Of a stretch of 64,000 nucleotides of DNA, positions 55,913-64,000 are shown in pieces; positions within the stretch are counted from its first letter, which is position 1; every line of letters starts with the position of its first letter. The notes under the pieces were generated by a model. It was not told the DNA's origin and did no database searches. It was given only the letters and a program-made list of their open reading frames with translations. The translations under genes were made by a program, and so were the position numbers. The DNA is from Flammula alnicola (Eukaryota > Basidiomycota > Agaricomycetes > Agaricales > Strophariaceae): assembly GCA_015499995.1 (NCBI GenBank), contig JADNRV010000037.1:62001-126000 (forward strand), read 5' to 3'.

Positions 55913-58693
55913 CTACTCCTTATAGATGCTATCCATCTTGTACATCTGCGATGTGAGTTCAGACTGGATATCATTACCGTAGATCTTCTCCATCTTATAC
56001 ATCGTGGGAGGAGGAGTTGACTCAGTAGTCTTCGATGAAGGCTTGGGGGTCGACGTGGGTGCAGGGGTAGAGGTGGAGGGAGTGGCGGCTGGTCCCGCCT
56101 TGCTCGCAATACCCGCTGCCCGTCCGTCCGGAATCTTGAAGAACTCGCGCACGCCATCCGTCTCGCCATCGTAGATATAGTATCCCTTCCTCTCGAACTG
56201 GATGATGTCTCCCTTCTGAAGTTCAAGAACATTGGCATCCGCGTAAGCAAGCTCTTTGAACTCGGAGACAGGCGTAACAAAGTCGGCTACTTCGTCGTTT
56301 TCTTCGAGCTTTTTCTTCGTAATTAAATAGTCGAAGTCGACCAGTGCGACTGGAGGGAGTGGATATTCGGGCGTGGGCTGTGCAAGCCAAGTAATTTTCT
56401 TCTTTGTCTTCCGGAAGTCGCCCTCGAGGTTAAGTTCCATAGCGACCGACGTGATGGTTCCCGAAGCATCCACTTCCTTTGACTTGACAATAGCATTGCC
56501 CCAATCCATGAGAGTGATCTACAAACATTCAGTGTCAGTGTCAATCTTAGAGGGAAATCGAGCTAAATCGATCGCTACCTCTTCATTAGCTTCGTAGTCG
56601 AACGACTGAGCATCTTCTTGCTCGATGAAGATAGTGGAAGAATACACGGTCTTCTTCTCGCCGACCTCGGGATTCTTCTTGTGCTTTGGAACCAGTTTGA
56701 CCTCAATGGAGGATGGGCCGCCTGTGATGGTGACTGGAACGCTTTGGGAGGTGTGAACATCAACCTGAGTCCTGAGAGACATCGAGTACTTACATTTTAT
56801 CTTTAGCAATGGCCCAGTGACGAGGGGCAATAGGGTCAATTATCTTCTTGTTAATAGTCCAGATAGAGTCCCATTCCATGGAAACAACTGCCTGCGAAGG
56901 TCCTTGCGACAACATGAACTGCGTAAGCGCCTCGATGGTCATACCGCGGCGGCGAATTCCTATTGAAAGTGGTTGAGCCAATGTCCCCAAAAAGATGAAT
57001 GGGCAACATACCGCGAACAGTGGGGAATCGGGGGTCATCCCAACCGCTTACATGTTTTTCGTTGACGAACCAATGGAGCTTTCGTTTTGACAACAATGTG
57101 TAGACAAAGTTTAAGCGACTATACCATGCAACGTGAGTCCACCAAAGTCATATCGCTAAAGAAACCAAGTTCACCTGAAATCCCATATGTTAACCTTTCG
57201 AACACCGGCGGCTTCCATCATCCAATAGTACTGGGGATTTCTGTCACGATATTCATTGGTCCTCAAGGCGTGGGTGACACCTTCTATCGAATCCACAATA
57301 GGACAGGCGAAGTCGTAAGTGGGATAAATCTTCCATTTGTCACTGCATAGCTTCTTAGTAATTACATTTGCGTTCTTAAATTGAGGTAACATACCCAGTA
57401 CGATGGTGAGGAAGAGCGTTGCATCGATATATGACCGGATCTCGCATAGCTTTGTTGGGGTTATCCACGCTGATTTTCGCCCTGATGCACCATCTTTGGC
57501 CTTCGGTTGTACCGGCCTTCATTTCATCAAAGTGCTTCAGGTTGTCTTCGATGCTGTCATCTCTATGTTTCGATGCGATTCCGTTGAACCGTTCCTCTCG
57601 CATCTGGAAAATGGGGCCATAAGAAATGTACAGTGGGACCAAATGTGCTATGCGCTTACTTGTAATTGTTCTGTGTCATCCGCATACGCCTTGCCATCTT
57701 TGATCATCTTGACTGCATAGTCATACAAAGTGTCAAAGTGATCAGAGGTGTGTGTAACGACGTCTCCATGGATGTCGAGCAGTTGCAAATCTTCTAAGAT
57801 CGTGTCCTCGAATTCAGTCTAAAAGAGACTGAGTTGAACAGGATGGGGCTACGGAAATAATTAAACTCACGCGTTCTTTCGACGGGTTGGTATCGTCAAA
57901 GCGAACAATCATTTTGCCATGGTACATTTTAGCGAAATACTGATTGAGAATGGCAGCCTTTGTGTGGCCAATGTGCAGATAACCAGAGGGCTCCGGAGGG
58001 AAACGCGTAACCACCTGTCCATCGATGGCATCCTGGAGTCCGAGAGCAAATCCAGCGGCAGTTTTGTTTGTCCGAGCCTTATTTGCTTTAGCACTGGCCA
58101 GATCGGCCAACAACGTCTGTGTAGACTTGAGAGATTCGAGGTGAGAAAACCAGCGAAGGAGATGAGGGTGTTGATTGTTCTTGAGCAATCCCAAGATCTT
58201 GATATTGCCTTCAAAAATGCGCCATAAGGATTCAATCAAGGCAAACTTAATAACGGACACACCTTTCAAGGATCCCCAGACAAACCAATCTGCGGCGGAA
58301 ATCTCGTGACCGACGAGGAAGGTACGGAAGGCAAGATGGTCATCGAGCGAGTCCAGTACAGAAACAATCTCGGGGAAGACGGTAAGTGTCCGCAAATTTT
58401 TGGCCAAAGCAAAAAATGCGGGGCTCTAGTTCACACATCATGAGAATTATTCATTGTACATGAAGGGGGAGATATCTATTTACCTTCGCACTATCCTCTG
58501 CCAAGCCTGCCTCTTTTGCGAGAGACTGAACGATGGCCTCTTCATCATCGATGGTTGAATCACCGATCACTAACGAAATAGCAGTTGTGGCGTCGTCAAA
58601 GTTTATATCGGCTTTGCCAGTATACGCCGCGATTGCTGTTGCGGCGTATGGGAACGGGCTTTGCTTTGGAGATACCGTCAGAATGGGAGCCAT
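55913..58693 (-). CDS. GUS1: Cytosolic glutamyl-tRNA synthetase
   Basis: Minus-strand exons 58693-58484, 58425-57871, 57818-57660, 57603-57395, 57342-57175, 57118-57012, 56959-56794, 56771-56579 and 56518-55913 give 790 residues with no phase error. The N-terminal 190 residues are a GST-like domain ([14 protein letters not shown]), which in yeast binds the Arc1 cofactor. The class I catalytic core has [18 protein letters not shown] (HIGH motif), NPYY-type [16 protein letters not shown], and [11 protein letters not shown] (KMSKS-type loop). A beta-barrel anticodon domain follows ([24 protein letters not shown]). The C-terminus carries a Ser/Thr/Pro linker and a short tail with two MYKMxxIY repeats, which I do not know from other eukaryotic GluRS. 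It charges tRNA-Glu in the cytosol. Confidence 0.95.
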
Positions 58694-58891
58694 GGTGAAA
58701 GTCCGAGAAGAAAGTGAGTGGATTCAAATCTATATCTTGTCATTGATCTTGACATATTTTTCGATCGAGTCATTATCGCATCACATGCATAGCATCTATA
58801 AATTTCACAAAACGCCTGCCATGTTCAGCAAGAGTGTTATTCCTTTTCCCCCTCTCTCAAGCTTCGCTTTTCTTTCCTTTCAAGTATCACC
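58694..58891. promoter_or_regulatory. 198-bp bidirectional promoter, GluRS and 2-isopropylmalate synthase
   Basis: Both start codons flank this short segment, so the two genes must share it. A CT-rich tract (58846-58885) precedes the isopropylmalate synthase ATG. A clear TGACTC-type amino-acid control site was not found by eye. Confidence 0.55.
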
Positions 58892-61479
58892 ATGCCTATG
58901 CTGTAAGCTTCAAATATCTTCAACCAATGATGCACGTCGATCTTACGTCCTGTGTAGATCTGACCCATCTCAAAAGTACAGACCGTACACTCCCTTAAAA
59001 CTTGAGAACCGTCAATGGCCATCTAAGACCTTTACAAAGGTCCCCATTTGGTTGTCGACCGACCTTAGAGATGGAAACCAAGCCCTTGCCAACCCCATGA
59101 CTATCGAGCAAAAGACCCTCTTCTTCAGGCAGCTCGTAAAATGCGGTGTGAAGCAGATCGAGGTCGCCTACCCGGCTGCCAGTGACACAGACTTCGCGTT
59201 TGTCCGAGGCCTTGTAGAAAACAATGAAATACCGGACGACGTGTGGATACAGGTTCGTATGTCACACTTGCCAGTCCGACCCTCAATTGAACGCATGTTG
59301 AGTTAGGTCTTGACCCCTGCCCGAGAAGACTTGATCAGACGCACCATCGATGCCGTCGCAGGCACGAAAAATGCCATCCTCCACATGTATAACGCGACTT
59401 CGCCGACATTCCGCAACGTTGTCTTCCGAAACTCGAAAGAAAAGACAATAGAACTGGCTGTTCAACATACCAAACTAGTCCGCCAATTGACAGAGGAATG
59501 TACCGCAAAATACGGCACAATCTTCAAGTACGAATACAGCCCAGAGACCTTCACTCAAACAGAGCCTGAGTTTGCTCTGCAAGTCTGCGAAGCAGTCAAG
59601 ACTGCCTGGGGCAAGGCTGGAACTGGAGATGATCGTATCATCTTCAACCTTCCATCGACTGTCGAAATTGCTCCTCCTAATCATTATGCTGACCAGGTTC
59701 GTCTAATAAAGTTTAATCCATTGCTTTTATTGATCGTTAATTCAGATCGAAAACTTTTGTCGCAATATAACGGAGCGAGAGAAAGTTATTATCAGCTTGC
59801 ACCCTCACAACGATCGAGGTAGTTAATATATTCTTTGTCTGTTACTGACTATCGTATTGACTCTTTAAATAGGTACTGGCATTGCCTCAGCAGAATTGGG
59901 CATGCTCGCAGGAGGAGATCGCGTTGAGGGTTGTTTGTTTGGAAACGGCGAACGCACAGGGAATGTCGACCTCGTCAATCTCGCGCTGAACCTATACACG
60001 CAAGGCATTCATCCTGATTTGGATTTCAGCGACATTCAAACTGCCATTGACACCGTGACGCAATGCAATGACCTCCCAATTCACCCTCGTCACCCTTACG
60101 CAGGAGAGCTTGTCTTCACTGCTTTCTCAGGCTCCCACCAGGACGCCATCAAGAAAGGATTTGAAGCCCAAAGAATCAGACACGCAGAAGCCGCCGCGCA
60201 GGGCAAACCTCTGTATTGGGACATTCCTTACCTTCCTATTGACCCTGCCGACCTTGGTCAGGACTACGAGGCCGTCATCAGAGTCAACTCGCAATCTGGA
60301 AAGGGTGGCATTGCTTACTTGATCAAGCAACATTTGCAACTGGACCTTCCTCGCAAGATGCAGGTCGCTTTCTATCAAGTTGTTCAGGGTGTTGCCGATC
60401 GCGAAGCTCGGGAAATGACTGTCGACGATATTACGACTGCATTCCGCAATACCTATCATTATGGTGGTCCCAAATACCAGGGCAGGTTGGCCCTTCGCAA
60501 TTTCAAGATCTCTGCCGAGCCCGTCGAAGATCCTGCGGAAGATGGAGAAGATACCCCCGATGAGCGTCGCCGATTCGATGGAACTTTGTCGGTTGACGGA
60601 GTGTACCGCGTTATCAGAGGAGATGGAAATGGACCGTTGTCCGCCTTGTTGGATGCCCTCCGCGTGCATCTAGATATCGACTTCACAATCCGTGACTATA
60701 CTGAACACTCGATCGGTGAAGGCAAGGATGCGAAGGCCGCTTCTTACGTGGAAGTTGTTCCTGCAGGAGACCGTAAATCTTCTCAATCATGGTGGGGTGT
60801 CGGTGTCGACTCTGATATCGCCGGGTCCGGTCTCCGCGCTCTGCTGAGTGCTGTCAACAATGCCATCGGTGACCGTGCTCTGCCTGAACTCAAATTGAGT
60901 GTGGGCTTCAACTCGCGTTCAGGCCAGGCAGACGTTGCAAGTGTTATCGTCAATTCTCTGGGCCTAGAACTTCCCAGACGTCTGCAATCCGCGTTCTTCG
61001 AGGTTGCACAGAGGGCGGCGGGAGACGTTGGCGGCGTCATCTCATTGGGAGCTTTGACAGAAATTTTCCAGTCGACATACGGCTTCTACCCATCTGGCGC
61101 TCCACCGACCAAGTTCCTCTTGGGTAGTTTCAAGCTGGAACATGTTGGCGACGGTGCTGGCCGCCAATTTGTTGGAGATATCGTTGTGGAAGGCGAGAAG
61201 CGACCCGTGACTGGAGAAGGAAACGGTCCATTGTCGTCAACCCTTTCTGCACTCCACAGCTTGATCAACGGAGTACTGACAATCCGTGAATACTCTGAGC
61301 ACTCGATCGGCGAGGGTACGGAGGTCGTGGCCGCGTCCTACGTGGAACTCCTGTACGAAGTAGCTGGCTCGAAGAAGACACGTGGATGGGGTGTCGCTAC
61401 CGACACCGACATCACAGCCTCTGGAATTAAAGCAGTGTTGGCTGCAGCGAGCAACCTGGGTGTGGTGTTGAAGCAGTAA
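58892..61479 (+). CDS. LEU4: 2-isopropylmalate synthase with two tandem LeuA regulatory domains
   Basis: Exons 58892-58902, 58958-59252, 59307-59696, 59746-59818 and 59873-61479 give 791 residues; yeast Leu4 has about 619. The start [14 protein letters not shown] is typical. The TIM barrel has [23 protein letters not shown] and [11 protein letters not shown] (metal His). The enzyme condenses acetyl-CoA with 2-ketoisovalerate, committing to leucine. After the linker region, two LeuA dimer domains follow: repeat 1 (about 388-575: [63 protein letters not shown]) and repeat 2 (about 596-785: [62 protein letters not shown]). One such domain, where leucine binds, is normal. Both copies keep the G.GNGP and HSIGEG motifs. 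Exon 1 is only 11 nt. Confidence 0.93.
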
Positions 61480-61804
61480 AAGAATGAAAGTGTTAGAACT
61501 TGTACCAGTAAATAAATACCAAAAGTAATTCCCAAGAGTTTTGGGATATGCTTCCCATATTTTCATGTATATAATGGATTACTATCTTTACTTGGACTAC
61601 TCGTCGGGTCTGGCGCATACCTTGAAAAAGCATCTGCGCACTGTCACTTGGCTGCTTCGCCTGCGTCAGTATGAGTCACGTGCCCTAATTCGTTACGCGA
61701 ACCGAAAGGATTCTACTTAGTTAAGTCTCAGTCAGAGGCCGTCAGAGAGCAAGCGCAGACGCGCAACTCTGCGGCAACAGTCCCCTTTCTCTATCCTTTC
61801 AATC
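61480..61804. other. Intergenic region, LEU4 to ATG9
   Basis: About 325 bp with the LEU4 3' flank and the ATG9 promoter. Nothing else is seen. Confidence 0.5.
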
Positions 61805-64000
61805 ATGTCGAAATCCGGATCTCGTTCGAAGCGAGCATCGTCGAGCTCAAAGCCTACGCAAGCGTCTTCGTTCCTCCTTTCATCTTCTGGTGCACCATCC
61901 AGCTCGCGTCCATTTCTTAACATGCTCAATCCCATGAACAGTACCTACCATGGATACATGCAAGCCAATCAATCCGTTGTAGAGGAGAACGAGGAAAACG
62001 ATTACGAAGGAGGAAGGGAAGATGTGGACTTGGAGGCAGCGCGGAGTACTATTTTTCACAGTGCACACGAGGCCAAACCTTCAGCGCATTCTCCAGGAAA
62101 ACGTCGAGTGGCCTGGGATCCTGGTGCTTCGGAGATGAACACTCTACATCCGAACATACACAAAGAAGATAAGATCCATGAACACGACTCTTCAGATGAC
62201 GAAGTTCCCCCAAGCTTCAAGGTCGAAGCTGCCTCGAGGCCTGCTGTTTCTCCCAAATTCACACCCCAATCTCTGAAATCTGATTCAAGACGAAGTCAAG
62301 CCCTGTATTCCACTGATGGAAGACAACTTCCGCCAATACTACCTACTGCCGCTCATAAATCGCCTTCCCCGGTTAATATACCGCCAAGACCGTCAGAATA
62401 CGACGACGAAGAACCCACTCCACGAAACGCTCGTGCGTCTACACCTAGTCAGAGCTCAAGCTCTTCATCTCGACAACCGAGGCCTACGATGCGCGGACTT
62501 GACGATTATGAGAAAGCTTTATGGAACTGGGTTAATGTTTACAATCTCGACGCCTTCCTGCAAGAGGTTTATTCCTATTACGAGGGGAAAGGAATATATA
62601 GCATCGCACTCTCGCGAGGACTAAATCTACTGTTGGTGCCTTTATTCCTTTTCTACTGTGGCAAATTACTCACGTCGAGGTTCTAGAACTGTCGGCTTTG
62701 TTATTGGATTTTCTACTTTCTTACTTGGATGTATTGATTACTCCAGTCTACGTCGTCACAAACATTCCCGACTTTCGGATGTTATCGTTGACCGTTGTGT
62801 TTCTAGGTATGTGCTATGAAATAGTTCAAGCAGGTTACAAGAATCTGATTCAAACGTCAGGTTCTCAGGATTTACCTTCCTGTTCTTCCTGCTATTTACG
62901 GCATTCTATGTCTGGCAAATAATATCATATGCTCTGGGTATTAAACGACTTGTCGACATGTATAACTTCTACACACATCTATTAAAAATTCCAGATGTAA
63001 GTGCCTCCGTTTACCTTCGTCACTATGTGCTCAATATTTTCATCAGGCTGATATTCAAACAATATCGTGGTCTGAAGTTGTGCGCAGAATAGGGGCCATT
63101 CGCGAAGAAAATCCTCTGACTGCCATGTCCTCTAAGAAAGGGAAATTGTCAGATGACACAGCGACGGCCAAGCTCGATGCGCATGACATTGCCAATAGGA
63201 TCTTGCGACAGGAAAACTATTTGATTGCACTATTCAATAAGGAACTTCTGGATCTTCGCGTACCGTGGCCAGCTGTGTTAAAACGCTTCATCGTTGCAGA
63301 AGAAGGCAAAGGGAAGATGTTGACACAAGCCCTGGAATGGAATCTTCGGTTTTGTCTCATGGAATATCTGTTTGATGAGCATGGGAAAGTTAGGAAGGTC
63401 TTTCTCAAGTCAAAGAATAGAGCTGCCTTGATAGAGGGGTAAGGTTGCTTTTTTCTTCTTGTGAACATGGCATCTAATGGAAGCTCTGTAGACTCCAGCG
63501 GCGATTCATCTTCATGGGGATCCTCAACGCTATCTTCGCACCCTTTATTGTCCTTTATTTCCTGATGTACTCTTTCTTCAGGTATTTCGAGGTAAGGATT
63601 GAACTGTAATGTCATTAAAAATGTTCACTCATGCTGGTTGGTTCCACAGCAATACCATAAGGACCCTTCGTCAATTGGAGGGCGTCGATATACACTCTTT
63701 GCTCAGTGGAAATTCAGAGAGTTCAATGAATTGCCCCACATCTTCACGCGTCGACTGGATGAGAGCTATCCTCTAGCCAACATGTACATTGGTCAATTTC
63801 CCAACGAGAAGATTACGTTGGTTATGCGGTATGTTCATTCTCGTGTGGTCGGTCCGTCTTTTATTGATGAAAGTCATCCAGATTTGTTGCCTTTATTGCA
63901 GGTTCTTTTGCGGCTGTCCTAGTGCTCGCCTCAGTCATGGATCCCGATCTGTTCCTCAACTTTGAAATTACACCTCATCGAACCGTCTTATTTTACATGG
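61805..64000 (+). CDS. ATG9: Autophagy lipid scramblase ATG9, 3' end outside window
   Basis: Exons 61805-62631, 62687-62806, 62861-62996, 63047-63438, 63492-63591, 63650-63828 and 63882-64000 stay in frame to the window edge. A disordered Ser/Pro-rich N-terminus of about 230 residues precedes the core. Core marks are [23 protein letters not shown], the first membrane segments ([36 protein letters not shown]), [73 protein letters not shown] and [17 protein letters not shown]9 is the only integral-membrane core autophagy protein and moves lipids between leaflets as the phagophore grows with Atg2. The last acceptor is the cag at 63881: the later cag at 63900 would break the FVAFIAG helix. Confidence 0.94.

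Noticed and set aside
58533..59306. Plus-strand 257-codon frame running through the GluRS start and into LEU4
   Set aside because: It reads through the divergent promoter and two LEU4 splice sites. The short spliced start MPML matches the family.

Overview
The window is nuclear DNA of a basidiomycete fungus, most likely an Agaricomycete (mushroom-forming). The evidence is dense short introns (mostly 45-65 nt, GT-AG with some GC-AG), very small exons, short intergenic gaps, and a gene set of DASH subunit Dad3, a White-Collar-2-like PAS/GATA factor, a DUF1776 protein, Zn2Cys6 and F-box proteins. There are no bacterial operons, CRISPR arrays, prophages or intact transposons. I read 25 protein genes and one tRNA, and rebuilt most exon structures by hand from splice signals and reading phase.

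Layout. 1-6 kb: 3' part of a COP9 subunit CSN8 gene, an unknown protein on the minus strand, UBLCP1 (proteasome phosphatase) and a peroxisomal Nudix hydrolase. 7-9 kb: a secreted type-B carboxylesterase (minus) that is frameshifted at its nucleophile elbow. 9-12 kb: gene-free. 12-20 kb: CWF19L1/Drn1, a class I/II aminotransferase (minus) and arginase. 20.5-27 kb: a roughly 2,000-residue kinesin-4-like motor. 27.4-32.7 kb: a short-chain dehydrogenase, WC-2, ARPC1 and DAD3 (minus). 32.7-35.2 kb: gene-free. 35.2-47.5 kb: a BTB-like protein, an AGC kinase (minus), IPK1, isovaleryl-CoA dehydrogenase, a Zn2Cys6 factor and an F-box protein (minus). 47.7-50.1 kb: ATP synthase beta and tRNA-Ser(AGA). 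50.2-54.6 kb: a DUF1776 protein, a steroid 5-alpha-reductase-like enzyme and a 2H cyclic phosphodiesterase. 54.8-61.5 kb: a MYND protein (minus), cytosolic Glu-tRNA synthetase (minus), and divergent from it 2-isopropylmalate synthase. 61.8 kb to the end: 5' part of ATG9.

These are independent eukaryotic housekeeping and regulatory genes rather than one system. Several touch nitrogen and branched-chain amino-acid metabolism (arginase next to an aminotransferase, leucine synthesis, leucine breakdown), but I see no biosynthetic cluster. I found no convincing undescribed multi-gene system.

The observations most worth a second look are: a 2-isopropylmalate synthase with two tandem LeuA regulatory domains; four single-base frame breaks within 80 bp at the esterase active site; similar -1 breaks in essential or conserved genes (ATP synthase beta, isovaleryl-CoA dehydrogenase, IPK1, kinesin, the Zn2Cys6 factor) that point to missing bases in the assembly; four GC-AG introns, two in one gene; very small exons of 4-13 nt; and a perfect 27-bp palindrome in a gene-free region.
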